Notes: generated from the sequence alone by a model not told the origin. DNA of 64,000 nt from Rhodoferax sp. (GCF_018063565.1 NZ_JAGPBB010000010.1:3728-67727); one strand, 5' to 3'; shown: positions 18,500 to 27,400, numbered from the stretch's first letter. Numbers and translations: made by a program.

Positions 18500-19483
18500 C
18501 TAAGCCAGCATGGTTCTGACCGTGGCGGCAATCGTCTCAGGGCTGATGCGCGATTGTGCTTCCAGAATGGGCGAGTAGCCGACCGGAATGCGCGGTGCAC
18601 CGAGTCGTTTGACGCGCGCGCCAGTCACTTCGGCCACTGTGGCGGCAATCTCGGCGCCAAAACCCGCCACCTGAATCGCTTCGTGCACCACCAGCAGACG
18701 GCCGGTTTTGGCGGTGGAGGTGAGTACGCACTCACGGTCCCACGGCCAAATACTGCGCAAATCGATCAGCTCGACGTCGATGCCTTGCGCCGCGAGCGTC
18801 TGGCACGCCTGTTCGCACAGCAGCGCCTGCCGGCTCCAGCTCACCAGCGTCAACTGGGTGCCAGGGCGGCGAATGGCAGCTTTGCCAAGTGGCACTTGCA
18901 ACGCTTCATCGACAGCACCCGATGCGCCCCAGAGCGTTTTGTGTTCGATGTAAATCACCGGGTCGCCACAGGCCAGCGCGGCGCGCAACAGTGAGTAGTT
19001 GTCTTGCACCGTCGCCGGGCAGACCACCACCACCCCCGGCAGGGCGGCAAACCAGGCTTCGAAACTCTGCGAGTGCTGGGCAGCCGATGCGTCCCAAATC
19101 CCGCCGGGCAGGCGCGCCACCAGCGGCACCCGGCCCTGGCCGCCAAACATATAGCGGTTCTTGGCGGCCTGGTTGACGATTTCATCCATGCCGCACAGGG
19201 CAAAGTCGGCCACCCGCATCTCCACCACCGGGCGCAGGCCTGCCAGCGCCATCCCGACGCCCGCGCCCATGATGGCCGATTCGCTGATCGGAGTGTCAAT
19301 GACGCGATCCACACCAAACTCGGCTTGCAGCCCGGCGTACTGGCCAAAAATGCCACCGCGCCCCACATCTTCGCCCAGCACCACCACATGGGGGTCGGCG
19401 CGCATCTCAAGTTGCAAGGCACGCACGGCGGCTTGCGCGTAGGTCATGCTCTGCGCGGCAGGCGCTGTTGTTGTCAATACCAT
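18500..19483 (-). CDS. 2-oxoacid/acetoin dehydrogenase E1 component, beta subunit
   Basis: A 327-residue transketolase-like protein, the beta half of a thiamine-diphosphate E1 heterotetramer. It shows the typical LGEDVGRGGIFGQYAGLQAEFG near 36-57, DTPISESAIMGAGVGMA near 63-79, the PGGIWDASAAQHSQSFEAWFA segment and a C-terminal transketolase domain ending PYSP-like in VGYSPILE. It should act with the alpha subunit whose stop overlaps its start by 10 bases. The sequence resembles acetoin dehydrogenase AcoB as much as pyruvate dehydrogenase. No E2 (lipoyl transacetylase) or E3 gene lies nearby, so the acceptor of the decarboxylated product is unknown. Immediately followed by dctQMP. Confidence 0.9.
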   Translation of the reverse strand: MVLTTTAPAAQSMTYAQAAVRALQLEMRADPHVVVLGEDVGRGGIFGQYAGLQAEFGVDRVIDTPISESAIMGAGVGMALAGLRPVVEMRVADFALCGMDEIVNQAAKNRYMFGGQGRVPLVARLPGGIWDASAAQHSQSFEAWFAALPGVVVVCPATVQDNYSLLRAALACGDPVIYIEHKTLWGASGAVDEALQVPLGKAAIRRPGTQLTLVSWSRQALLCEQACQTLAAQGIDVELIDLRSIWPWDRECVLTSTAKTGRLLVVHEAIQVAGFGAEIAATVAEVTGARVKRLGAPRIPVGYSPILEAQSRISPETIAATVRTMLA

Positions 19484-20523
19484 GTGCCGGCTCCGGTGGT
19501 CTGGACGTCGGTATAAGCAGCGCTGGCGTCAGGCCAGGGGGCAGCAGCAGCAGCAGCCAGGGCCGCGTTGACCTCGGCAGCCGCTGCATCTTCAATAGCT
19601 GTCAGCGATTGATCTGTCTGCGCTATAGCCTTAAAACGTTCACGAAGTCGGGCGATCGGGTCGGTTTGCAAGGCTGCTGCCAGCTCTTGTGGGTTGCGGT
19701 AAGCGGCCGGGTCCACTGACACATGACCTTTGACCCGGTAAGTCAGGGCGTGCAGCAGGCGCGGCCCCAGGCCAGCGCGCACCTGCGCCACCAACGCCTG
19801 CGCAGCTTGGTACACCGCGACGACATCGTTGCCATCCACCTGGGTGGCCGCGATGTCAAGACTCTGGGCCCGCGCGGAGGCTCCCGCCCCGGCAGTCATG
19901 GCTGTGCTTTCGGTGGTGGCGCTCCAGCGGTTGTCTTCGCAGACAAACAGCACCGGCAGGTGATAGACCTGCGCCCAGTTCAGGGCCTCCAGGAACGGCC
20001 CCCGGTTAATGGCGCCATCGCCAAAAAAACACACGGTGATGGTGTTTTCAATCTCTCGTCCTTGTTCGGCTTGCGTCTTCTGCTTCAGTTTTTGCGCCTG
20101 TGCCGCACCCACGGCGATCGGCAAACCGGCCGCCACCACGCCGTTGGCACCCAGCATGCCGACCGAAAAGTCGGCAATGTGCATGGAGCCGCCCTTGCCA
20201 CCATTGAAGCCGCTGGCTTTGCCAAACAGTTCAGCCATCATGCGCCCCAGGTCAGCGCCCTTGGCCAGGGTGTGGCCGTGTCCGCGGTGGGTCGAGGTGA
20301 TGGTGTCGCGGGTACTCAAGTGTGCGCAGACGCCCGCTGGCACCGCTTCCTGTCCGGTGGATAAATGCAGCGGGCCGCGCACCTGGGCGCTGCCACCGGC
20401 GCTTTGGCCGTAAGCGCTGACACCACCCTGGCTGGCGATCTCGGCGGCGTTCTCAAAGGCGCGAATGCGCACCATGCAGCGGTAGAGGTTGCTGAGTGTG
20501 TCGATCGCAGGGTAGGGGTTCAC
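19474..20523 (-). CDS. 2-oxoacid/acetoin dehydrogenase E1 component, alpha subunit
   Basis: A 349-residue thiamine-diphosphate enzyme subunit. The opening LYRCMVRIRAFENAAE is the standard E1 alpha start, followed by STGQEAVPAGVCAHL, STHRGHGHTLAKG and the thiamine-diphosphate motif GDGAINRGPFLEALNWA closing at CEDN. It decarboxylates a 2-oxo acid (or cleaves acetoin) together with the beta subunit. I place the start at the GTG at 20523 (VNPYPAIDTL), preceded by a GAAGAG stretch; the longer frame from 20619 adds 32 non-conserved residues. A dispersed AT-rich element lies near its 3' end and encodes KAIAQTDQSLTAIE just after the last conserved helix. First gene of a probable five-gene operon with E1 beta and dctQMP. 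Confidence 0.88.
   Translation of the reverse strand: MNPYPAIDTLSNLYRCMVRIRAFENAAEIASQGGVSAYGQSAGGSAQVRGPLHLSTGQEAVPAGVCAHLSTRDTITSTHRGHGHTLAKGADLGRMMAELFGKASGFNGGKGGSMHIADFSVGMLGANGVVAAGLPIAVGAAQAQKLKQKTQAEQGREIENTITVCFFGDGAINRGPFLEALNWAQVYHLPVLFVCEDNRWSATTESTAMTAGAGASARAQSLDIAATQVDGNDVVAVYQAAQALVAQVRAGLGPRLLHALTYRVKGHVSVDPAAYRNPQELAAALQTDPIARLRERFKAIAQTDQSLTAIEDAAAAEVNAALAAAAAAPWPDASAAYTDVQTTGAGTWY
19593..19637 (-). repeat. Dispersed AT-rich element inside the E1 alpha gene
   Basis: On the plus strand: AATAGCTGTCAGCGATTG, centre, CTGCGCTATAGCCTTAAAA. It matches the shared pattern ATAGCTG..AGCG..TTGAT..GCGCTA.AGCC very well. It is in frame and encodes a charged, helix-like KAIAQTDQSLTAIE near the C-terminus. 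Confidence 0.7.
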
Positions 20524-20659
20524 GTGGGCTATCTCTTCGGAGGGCAGTTGGCACGGGTCGTTACATGGTCTGCAGCGACCGTCAAGGGCGATGATAGCTT
20601 CAGGTGTGACGCCACCCACTGCCCAAAATCAAACGCCGTGAGATAGGGTCTGAAGTGGC

Positions 20660-21640
20660 TCAAAAGTGCTCGTGCGGTGCCAGGTAACGCCATTGGCCCA
20701 CGGGCAGATTGCCCAGCATGACCTTGCCGACGCGCACGCGTTTCAGGCCGACGACCTTCAGGCCGACCAGCTCGCACATGCGGCGAATCTGGCGTTTTTT
20801 GCCTTCGGTCAGCACAAAGCGCAACTGCTCGGGGTTCTGCCATTCAACTTGCGCGGGCTTCAAGGGCTGACCGTCCAGCCGCAGACCGTGGCGCAGCAGT
20901 GCCAGCTGCTCGGGTGGGAACACAGACTGCACGTCCTGACTCACCGGGTCGTCGTCATCGATGCGGCTGAGTTGCGTGGGCGCAGCGGGGCGGTTCAGGG
21001 TGGCGCGTGCGACGGGCCTCGCGGTATGGGTGGCAGCGGCCGAGCTGGCCGCAGCGGTGTTGATGACACCGGTGTAGATCACCCGTACCAGATATTCCTT
21101 TTCCATCGACGCGTCTTCACCGATGAGCTGGCGTGCCACCCGTCCGTCTTGCGTGAGCACCAGGAGGCCGGTGGAGTCGATGTCGAGCCGTCCGGCAGGC
21201 ACCAGGCTTTTGAGCTGGCTGGGGTGAAAGAAAAAGCGTGCGTTGTCCTCGGTCCAGCGATTCTGCGGTTGCACCAGCGTGATGGCAGGTTGATGCCCGT
21301 CTTCGGCCTGTCCACTGACCAGACCGAGCGGTTTGTTGATCAGTACCGTGACCTGTTTGGCCTGCTGGCCCTGTGCCTGTTTGTCGATCTCGATCTTGAC
21401 GTCGGGCGCCACCTGCATTCCCATTTCCGCGACGCGGCCGTTGACCTTGACCCAGCCCTTGGCAATCCAGTCATCGGCTTCGCGGCGCGATGCAAGTCCC
21501 AACTCGGCCATGCGTTTGTTGAGCCTCAAGGTGCCGTTGGCACCAAACGCTGCGGTGTTGCTTTGGCCAGCAGGGATCGGGGCTTTTTGGGGGGGAGGTG
21601 CGGCGCGCCGGAAGGCAGGAGGCTGGGGTGAAGACGTCAT
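20660..21640 (-). CDS. 23S rRNA pseudouridine synthase, RsuA/RluB/RluF family
   Basis: A 326-residue RNA-modifying enzyme. A Pro/Ala-rich tail of about 35 residues leads to an S4 RNA-binding domain ([25 protein letters not shown], about 38-62) and the catalytic domain with the [11 protein letters not shown] motif; Asp153 is the expected nucleophile. [12 protein letters not shown] and the C-terminal [18 protein letters not shown] are also typical; the overall look is closest to RluF. Odd: a low-complexity insertion of about 45 residues rich in Ala, Thr and Asp (about 185-230) splits the catalytic domain. Start placed at the ATG at 21640; a TTG at 21700 would add 20 residues encoded by a dispersed element and overlap the upstream regulator gene. 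Confidence 0.9.
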   Translation of the reverse strand: MTSSPQPPAFRRAAPPPQKAPIPAGQSNTAAFGANGTLRLNKRMAELGLASRREADDWIAKGWVKVNGRVAEMGMQVAPDVKIEIDKQAQGQQAKQVTVLINKPLGLVSGQAEDGHQPAITLVQPQNRWTEDNARFFFHPSQLKSLVPAGRLDIDSTGLLVLTQDGRVARQLIGEDASMEKEYLVRVIYTGVINTAAASSAAATHTARPVARATLNRPAAPTQLSRIDDDDPVSQDVQSVFPPEQLALLRHGLRLDGQPLKPAQVEWQNPEQLRFVLTEGKKRQIRRMCELVGLKVVGLKRVRVGKVMLGNLPVGQWRYLAPHEHF

Positions 21641-21643
21641 AGT

Positions 21644-21699
21644 ATTGAAATTGTAGCTACTAACACTTGATGAATATGGGCTGAAGCCCGATTTATTCA
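21644..21699 (-). repeat. Dispersed AT-rich element in the leader of the pseudouridine synthase gene
   Basis: Plus strand: GAAATTGTAGCTACTAACAC, TTGATGAATATGGGCTGAAG, CCCGATTTATTC. It shares TAGCT.CTA..(G/A)CTTGATGAAT and the closing GAAGCCCGATTT with the other copies. It sits between the Crp/Fnr stop codon and the next start codon. Confidence 0.65.
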
Positions 21700-22406
21700 A
21701 TAAAGTAACTGCTGCGCAGTGCCTGCAGATTGACCACCCTCAGGCCGCCATATTCCACCGCAATTGCGCCGTGGGACGCCAGGGTTGTCAGCGCCTCGTT
21801 CACCCGCTGGCGCGACAGTCCCACCAGATAGGCCAGTTCCTGCTGGGTGATACGCAGCTCGGTGCCCAGCCCGGGATACAGCACCGGGTTGAACAGCGCC
21901 GCCAGACTGCGGGCCACCCGGATAGTCGGGTTGCTCATGCGGTCGATCTCGCGGGCGGCGATGAACTGGCCCAGCCTCTCGTTGAGTTGGTTCATCACAA
22001 ATCGGTTAAATCCGATGGAATGGTCGAGCAACCAGTGAAAGGTGTCCACATGCAGGCCGGCCACCATGCTGTTGCGCAGCGCCTGGATGTTGTAGCGGTA
22101 CACCTCGCGTTTCAGCGCGGTGCCCTCGCCAAACCAGCCACCGGGGGGCACACCGGTGAAGGTCATGGTCTGGCCTTCGGCGTTGTCGGTGCTCATCTTT
22201 AGCAGTCCGTCAATCACGCCAAACCAGTATGTCACCTGCCGGCCGGTGCGGCAAACATAGTCCCCGGGTTTGGCGTCCGAGACCTGCAGGTCTTCCACGG
22301 CACGCTCGCGCTCGGTGGGTAGCAGTCGCTTGAGCCATGGGATCTGGTCAAGCTCGGCGGGTGTGAGGGGACGTCGGCGCTGAAACAGACTCGGTTCGGT
22401 GGTCAT
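21693..22406 (-). CDS. Crp/Fnr family transcriptional regulator
   Basis: A 237-residue regulator. The N-terminal cyclic-nucleotide-binding-like beta barrel (about 30-145, with [20 protein letters not shown] and [12 protein letters not shown]) is followed by a long dimer helix and a winged helix-turn-helix (about 165-230; [21 protein letters not shown] is the recognition unit). It has no N-terminal cysteine cluster, so it is not an oxygen-sensing FNR, and the ligand is unknown. It is divergent from the CoA-ligase/ABC-importer operon starting at 22582, with a perfect palindrome in the shared 175-base promoter region, so it most likely controls that operon and itself. Confidence 0.9.
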   Translation of the reverse strand: MTTEPSLFQRRRPLTPAELDQIPWLKRLLPTERERAVEDLQVSDAKPGDYVCRTGRQVTYWFGVIDGLLKMSTDNAEGQTMTFTGVPPGGWFGEGTALKREVYRYNIQALRNSMVAGLHVDTFHWLLDHSIGFNRFVMNQLNERLGQFIAAREIDRMSNPTIRVARSLAALFNPVLYPGLGTELRITQQELAYLVGLSRQRVNEALTTLASHGAIAVEYGGLRVVNLQALRSSYFIE

Positions 22407-22471
22407 GGATCAGCTCCTTTGTCAACAAATTGATAAAACGCAGGGAAAACACCTACCGAGAAAGCGCCAGA

Positions 22472-22489
22472 TTGTCGTCCAAACGACAA
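22472..22489. promoter_or_regulatory. Perfect 7-4-7 palindrome, candidate Crp/Fnr operator
   Basis: TTGTCGT-CCAA-ACGACAA: exact 7-base inverted repeats around a 4-base spacer, mid-way between the divergent regulator and CoA-ligase genes. Size and symmetry suit a Crp/Fnr dimer. A second perfect palindrome, TTGACGTCAA, follows at 22491-22500. Confidence 0.65.
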
Positions 22490-22581
22490 CTTGACGTCAA
22501 ACTGCGTCCTATCATTGCGCCCACTTCAGCCAGTATCCGGGTTACCGGACTGGCATTGAATCAGGCAGACAAGGCAAACCG

Positions 22582-24528
22582 ATGCAGACGACTTTTCCGC
22601 GATTACTGTTGAACCATGCCACGCAGCGCCCCACCGACACCGCCATGCGTGAGAAGGAATACGGCATCTGGCAGGCGACCAGTTGGGCCGACATGGCAGC
22701 ACTGGTGGAGCACCTGGCCTGTGGGCTGCATCAGGCGGGGCTGCGTCAGCACGACCACATGGTGGTGATTGGGGCGAATCGCCCACGTTTGTACGCCACC
22801 ATGCTGGCGGTGCAGTCGCTGGGCGCAGTGCCGATTGCGCTGTACCAGGATGCTGCAGCACCCGAGTGTGTGTTCCCGCTCAACAACGCCGAGGTCCGTT
22901 TTGCCTTTGCCGAGGATCAGGAGCAGGTTGACAAGTTGCTGGAAATACGGGAGCAGTGCCCGCAGCTCACGCATATTTACTTTGACGATCCACGTGGCCT
23001 GCGCAATTACGACGAGCCCGGCCTGGCCGCGCTGGACGAACTGATTGCCGCCGGCAAGGCGTTTGCTGCCATCCACACCGAGTTCTTCAAATCCGAGGTT
23101 GACAAGGTGTTGCCCGATGATGTGGCGGCGATGTTCTTTACCAGTGGCACCACCGGCAACCCCAAGGGCGTGGTGCATACCCACGACACCCTGCTCAACC
23201 GGGCGCGCGCCGGTGCCGAGTTTGACAAATTGACCCACCATGAAGACGTGCTGGCCTATTTGCCACCGGCCTGGATTGGGCAAAACATCTTCAGTTACGC
23301 GCAGTGGTTGAGCTGTGGTTATGTGGTGAACTGCCCGGAGTCAGCCGCCACCGTGACCATTGATCTGAAGGAAATTGGGCCGACCTATTACTTTGCGCCA
23401 CCCAGGGTGTTTGAGGGCTTGTTGACCAGTGTGATGATCCGCATGGAAGACGCCGGTAGCATCAAGCGCAAGATGTTTCACGCCTTCATGGCGATTGCCA
23501 AACGGGTAGGACCGACCTTGATGGATGGCAAAAGTGTGCCGCTGGGTGACCGGCTGATGTACGCCTTGGGTGATTTTCTGGTGTATGGGCCACTGCGCAA
23601 CAACCTGGGGTTTAGCCGGGTGCGGGTGGCCTACACCGCTGGCGAGGCGATTGGCCCGGACCTGTTCAGCTTCTACCGCTCCATTGGCGTCAACATCAAG
23701 CAACTGTATGGCTCAACCGAAACGGCCGTGTTTGTCTGCCTGCAGCCCGACCATGAAGCGCGTGCCGACACGGTGGGCGTGCCGTGCGCGGGCGTGGAGA
23801 TCAAACTGGCCGACAACGGCGAGATTCTGGTCAAGTCGCCCGGCTTGCTCAAAGGCTATTTCAAAAACCCCGAAGCCACGGCCGAGGTGTTGACCACTGA
23901 CGGCTGGTACCACACCAGCGATGCCGGCTTTCTGGATGCGCACGGCCACCTGAAAATCATCGATCGCGTGAAAGACGTGGGCCGTATCAAGGGCGGTGCC
24001 AACGACGGTGCGATGTTTGCGCCCAAGTATGTCGAGAACAAGCTCAAGTTCTTTCCGCACATCAAAGAAGTGGTGGCGTATGGCGATGGCCGCGAAAAGG
24101 TCTGCGTGATGATCAATATCGACTTTGACGCGGTTGGCAACTGGGCCGAACGGCGCAATCTGCCTTACGCGGGTTATACCGATCTGGCGCAGAAGCCTGA
24201 GGTCTATCAGCTGGTCAAAGAGTGTGTGGAGAAGGTCAACGCCGATTTGAGTGTGGACACTCTGCTGGCGGGCTCTCAGGTCAGCCGCTTCCTGGTGCTG
24301 CACAAGGAACTCGATGCCGACGATGGCGAACTGACACGCACCAACAAAGTCCGCCGCGGTTTCATTGCCGAAAAATACGATGTGCTGATCGACGCGCTCT
24401 ATGGCGGCAAAACCACGCAGTACATCGAAACACAGGTCAAATTTGAAGACGGTCGCACCGGCAAGGTGAGCGCCACCTTGCGCATCGACGACACCAAAAC
24501 CTTTGCACCGGTCAAAGCGGCAGCCTGA
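22582..24528 (+). CDS. AMP-forming acyl-CoA synthetase (long-chain/aromatic acid CoA ligase type)
   Basis: A 648-residue adenylate-forming enzyme. The P-loop-like motif FTSGTTGNPKGVVHTH (about 191-206), the YGSTE motif near 376 and the hinge region GWYHTSDAGFLDAHGHLKIIDRVKD (about 443-467) are intact. It activates a carboxylic acid as acyl-AMP and then acyl-CoA. Its closest general type is the long-chain fatty acid CoA ligase (FAA1/FadD15-like) that in betaproteobacteria often accompanies a Liv-type ABC importer. First gene of a seven-gene run on the plus strand, 14 bases before livG. Regulation by the divergent Crp/Fnr protein is likely. The exact substrate, aliphatic or aromatic, is not readable. 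Confidence 0.9.
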   Translation: MQTTFPRLLLNHATQRPTDTAMREKEYGIWQATSWADMAALVEHLACGLHQAGLRQHDHMVVIGANRPRLYATMLAVQSLGAVPIALYQDAAAPECVFPLNNAEVRFAFAEDQEQVDKLLEIREQCPQLTHIYFDDPRGLRNYDEPGLAALDELIAAGKAFAAIHTEFFKSEVDKVLPDDVAAMFFTSGTTGNPKGVVHTHDTLLNRARAGAEFDKLTHHEDVLAYLPPAWIGQNIFSYAQWLSCGYVVNCPESAATVTIDLKEIGPTYYFAPPRVFEGLLTSVMIRMEDAGSIKRKMFHAFMAIAKRVGPTLMDGKSVPLGDRLMYALGDFLVYGPLRNNLGFSRVRVAYTAGEAIGPDLFSFYRSIGVNIKQLYGSTETAVFVCLQPDHEARADTVGVPCAGVEIKLADNGEILVKSPGLLKGYFKNPEATAEVLTTDGWYHTSDAGFLDAHGHLKIIDRVKDVGRIKGGANDGAMFAPKYVENKLKFFPHIKEVVAYGDGREKVCVMINIDFDAVGNWAERRNLPYAGYTDLAQKPEVYQLVKECVEKVNADLSVDTLLAGSQVSRFLVLHKELDADDGELTRTNKVRRGFIAEKYDVLIDALYGGKTTQYIETQVKFEDGRTGKVSATLRIDDTKTFAPVKAAA

Positions 24529-24542
24529 AAGAAGTTCATCCC

Positions 24543-25328
24543 ATGGCAAGCAAACAAATTGGCGACGTCATTCTTGACGTCAAGAACATCTCCCTGCGTT
24601 TTGGCGGTGTCAAGGCGCTGACAGACATCAGCTTCAACGTGCATGAGCACGAGGTACGCGCCATCATCGGCCCCAATGGTGCCGGCAAGAGCTCCATGCT
24701 CAACTGCATCAACGGCGTCTATCGGCCGACGGAAGGTGCCATTACTTTCAGAGGCCAGACCTTCAGTCACATGGACAGCCACCAGGTGGCCACCATGGGC
24801 ATTGGGCGCACGTTTCAGAACCTGGCGCTGTTCAAGGGCATGAGCGTGATCGACAACATCATGACCGGTCGCAACCTGCGTATCAAAAGCAACATCTTCC
24901 TGCAGGCGCTGCGCATCGGCCCGGCCCAGCGCGAAGAGGAAAAACATCGCGAGTTTGTGGAACACATCATCGACTTTCTGGAGATCCAGGCGTTTCGCAA
25001 GACCCCGGTCGGCCAGCTGCCCTACGGCCTGCAAAAGCGCGTCGACCTGGGCCGTGCGCTGGCGATGGAGCCGCAACTGCTGCTGCTCGATGAGCCCATG
25101 GCCGGCATGAACGTCGAAGAAAAGCAGGACATGAGCCGTTTTGTGCTGGATGTGAACGAAGAGTTTGGCACCACCATTGTGCTGATCGAGCACGACATGG
25201 GTGTGGTGATGGACATCAGCGACCGCGTCGTGGTGCTGGACTACGGCAAAAAAATTGGCGATGGCACACCCGACGAGGTGCGTACCAACGAAGAAGTGAT
25301 CAGCGCCTATCTTGGCACCAGTCACTAA
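24543..25328 (+). CDS. livG: ABC transporter ATP-binding protein, LivG type
   Basis: A 261-residue ABC ATPase. Walker A GPNGAGKSSMLN (about 41-52), signature region LPYGLQKRVDLGRALAMEP (about 159-177), Walker B LLLLDEPMAGMN (about 180-191), and a switch histidine in IEHDMGVVMDI. The family powers branched-chain amino acid and, in many betaproteobacteria, aromatic or short-chain carboxylate import together with LivF. It sits 14 bases after the CoA ligase and 19 bases before livH. Confidence 0.93.
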   Translation: MASKQIGDVILDVKNISLRFGGVKALTDISFNVHEHEVRAIIGPNGAGKSSMLNCINGVYRPTEGAITFRGQTFSHMDSHQVATMGIGRTFQNLALFKGMSVIDNIMTGRNLRIKSNIFLQALRIGPAQREEEKHREFVEHIIDFLEIQAFRKTPVGQLPYGLQKRVDLGRALAMEPQLLLLDEPMAGMNVEEKQDMSRFVLDVNEEFGTTIVLIEHDMGVVMDISDRVVVLDYGKKIGDGTPDEVRTNEEVISAYLGTSH

Positions 25329-25347
25329 GCACGCAGGAGTTAAGCAC

Positions 25348-26277
25348 ATGGGATTTTTCATTGAAACCTTGCTCGGTGGCCTCATGGCCGGCATGCTGTA
25401 TTCGCTGGTGGCGTTAGGCTTTGTGCTGATTTACAAGGCTTCGGGGGTATTTAACTTTGCCCAGGGTGCGATGGTGCTGTTTGCGGCGCTGGCGATGGCG
25501 CGATTTTCTGAGTGGATCCCCCTTTACGCGGGTATCACCAGCAGTTTTGTGGCGAATGCGCTGGCCTTCATTGGCGCCGGGATCCTGATGTTTGGCGTGG
25601 CCTGGCTGATTGAGCGCTTGGCCTTGCGTCACCTGGTCAATCAGGAAGGCACCACACTGTTGATGGCCACGCTGGGGATCAGCTACTTTCTCGACGGCGT
25701 GGGCCAGACCATTTTTGGCAGCGACATTTACAAGATTGATGTGGGCATGCCCAAAGAGCCGATCATGGCCTTTGAGAGCCTGTTTGAAGGCGGCATCCTG
25801 ATCAACAAGGAGGATTTGTATGCGGCTGTAATTGCCGCCGTGCTGGTCGGCCTGCTGACCGTGTTTTTCCAGAAAACCGTGACCGGGCGTGCGTTGCGGG
25901 CGGTGGCAGACGACCATCAGGCGGCGCAGAGCATCGGCATTCCGCTCAATCGCATCTGGGTCATCGTGTGGTGTGTGGCGGGTGTGGTGGCGCTGGTGGC
26001 CGGCATGATCTGGGGCAGCAAGCTTGGTGTGCAGTTTTCTCTGACCACGGTGGCGCTGCGGGCGCTGCCGGTGGTGATCCTGGGGGGACTGACATCGGTG
26101 CCTGGGGCCATCATTGGGGGCCTGATCATCGGCGTGGGTGAAAAGTTGTCTGAAGTGTTTTTGGGGCCGTATGTGGGTGGCGGCATCGAGATCTGGTTTG
26201 CCTATGTGTTGGCGCTGTTGTTTTTGCTGTATCGGCCACAAGGGTTGTTTGGCGAGAAGATCATTGATCGCGTCTGA
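25348..26277 (+). CDS. livH: Branched-chain-type ABC transporter permease, LivH
   Basis: A 309-residue inner-membrane permease with about eight spans. The opening GGLMAGMLYSLVALGFVLIYKASGVFNFAQGA is the signature of LivH, and the cytoplasmic loop GRALRAVADDHQAAQSIGI (about 180-198) is the ATPase-coupling EAA-type segment. I chose the ATG at 25348 because it has an AGGAG site 10 bases upstream; the open frame begins 12 codons earlier inside livG. Works with LivM, LivG, LivF and the binding protein of this operon. Confidence 0.93.
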   Translation: MGFFIETLLGGLMAGMLYSLVALGFVLIYKASGVFNFAQGAMVLFAALAMARFSEWIPLYAGITSSFVANALAFIGAGILMFGVAWLIERLALRHLVNQEGTTLLMATLGISYFLDGVGQTIFGSDIYKIDVGMPKEPIMAFESLFEGGILINKEDLYAAVIAAVLVGLLTVFFQKTVTGRALRAVADDHQAAQSIGIPLNRIWVIVWCVAGVVALVAGMIWGSKLGVQFSLTTVALRALPVVILGGLTSVPGAIIGGLIIGVGEKLSEVFLGPYVGGGIEIWFAYVLALLFLLYRPQGLFGEKIIDRV

Positions 26278-26323
26278 AACTGGTCCTGACATTTTTCCAG
26301 CCCCCAACGAATAGAGAATCGAC

Positions 26324-27400
26324 ATGTTCTACAGAGAAAACGGCCAATTCAAGACCAGCTACCGGGCCGATCAGCAGATTTTTCCGATTGCACAGGATCG
26401 CTGGGCGGTACTGCTGATCATCGCCGCGGCATATCTGGTGGTGCCGCTGTTCAGCAGCGACTACATGTTCCGTGCCATCCTGATCCCGTTCCTCATCATG
26501 GCGCTGGCTGCATTGGGGGTCAACATCTTGGTCGGTTACTGCGGCCAGATTTCTCTGGGGTCGGGCGCCTTCATGGCGGTGGGGGCTTATGCCGCGTTCA
26601 ATTTTTTTGTACGTGTGCCAGGCATGCCACTGGTTGCTGCGCTGGTGTTGGGTGGTATCTGTTCGGCGGCGTTTGGAATCTTGTTTGGTTTACCAAGCCT
26701 TAGGGTCAAGGGCTTGTATTTGGCAGTGGCCACGCTGGCGGCGCAGTTTTTTGCCGACTGGATGTTCTTGCGCATCAAATGGTTCACCAACGACGCGCCC
26801 TCGGGGTCGGTTTCGGTATCAGGACTGCAGGTATTTGGCATGCCCATTGAGTCGCCGCTTTCCAAATACCTGCTGTGTCTTTCCCTTTTGGTGGTGATTG
26901 GCCTGCTGGCCAAGAACCTGGTGCGTAGTGCCATGGGACGGGAGTGGATGGCGATCCGCGACATGGACGTGGCCGCTGCGGTGATCGGCATCCGTCCGAT
27001 GTATGCCAAATTGACTGCGTTTGCGGTCAGCTCGTTCATCGTTGGTATGGCGGGGGCGTTGTGGGGCTTTGTCTATCTGGGTTCCTGGGAGCCGGCGGCG
27101 TTTTCGATCAACCAGTCGTTCAATCTGTTGTTCATGGTGATCATTGGCGGCATGGGCTCCATCATGGGCAGCTTTTTTGGTGCCGCGTTCATTGTGTTGC
27201 TCCCCATCTTTTTGAACCAGTTCTTGCCGCTGCTGGGTGGTCTGGTCGGTGTGCAGATTTCGACGTCGGGAATTTCTCACGCTGAGCTGATGATTTTTGG
27301 CGCGTTGATTGTCTGGTTTCTGATTGTTGAGCCGCATGGGCTGGCCAAACTCTGGTCCATTGGCAAACAAAAGATGCGCTTGTGGCCATTTCCACACTGA
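26324..27400 (+). CDS. livM: Branched-chain-type ABC transporter permease, LivM
   Basis: A 358-residue inner-membrane permease, the partner of LivH. About ten spans; LNVNILVGYCGQISLGSGAFMAVGAYAAF-type sequence (about 65-95) and the coupling loop GREWMAIRDMDVAAAVIGIRP (about 205-225) are typical of the family. The first 40 residues form a soluble tail (NGQFKTSYRADQQIFP), common in the subset of LivM proteins linked with CoA ligases. It lies 46 bases after livH and 63 before the binding-protein gene. Confidence 0.92.
   Translation: MFYRENGQFKTSYRADQQIFPIAQDRWAVLLIIAAAYLVVPLFSSDYMFRAILIPFLIMALAALGVNILVGYCGQISLGSGAFMAVGAYAAFNFFVRVPGMPLVAALVLGGICSAAFGILFGLPSLRVKGLYLAVATLAAQFFADWMFLRIKWFTNDAPSGSVSVSGLQVFGMPIESPLSKYLLCLSLLVVIGLLAKNLVRSAMGREWMAIRDMDVAAAVIGIRPMYAKLTAFAVSSFIVGMAGALWGFVYLGSWEPAAFSINQSFNLLFMVIIGGMGSIMGSFFGAAFIVLLPIFLNQFLPLLGGLVGVQISTSGISHAELMIFGALIVWFLIVEPHGLAKLWSIGKQKMRLWPFPH

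Noticed and set aside
21641-21700. Upstream TTG start for the pseudouridine synthase
   Set aside because: It would be encoded by the dispersed repeat and overlap the regulator gene; the ATG at 21640 lies right before a normal N-terminal tail, although evidence is not decisive.
22491-22515. A sigma-70 promoter TTGACG ... TATCAT before the CoA-ligase gene
   Set aside because: The spacer is only 13 bases, too short for a standard promoter.
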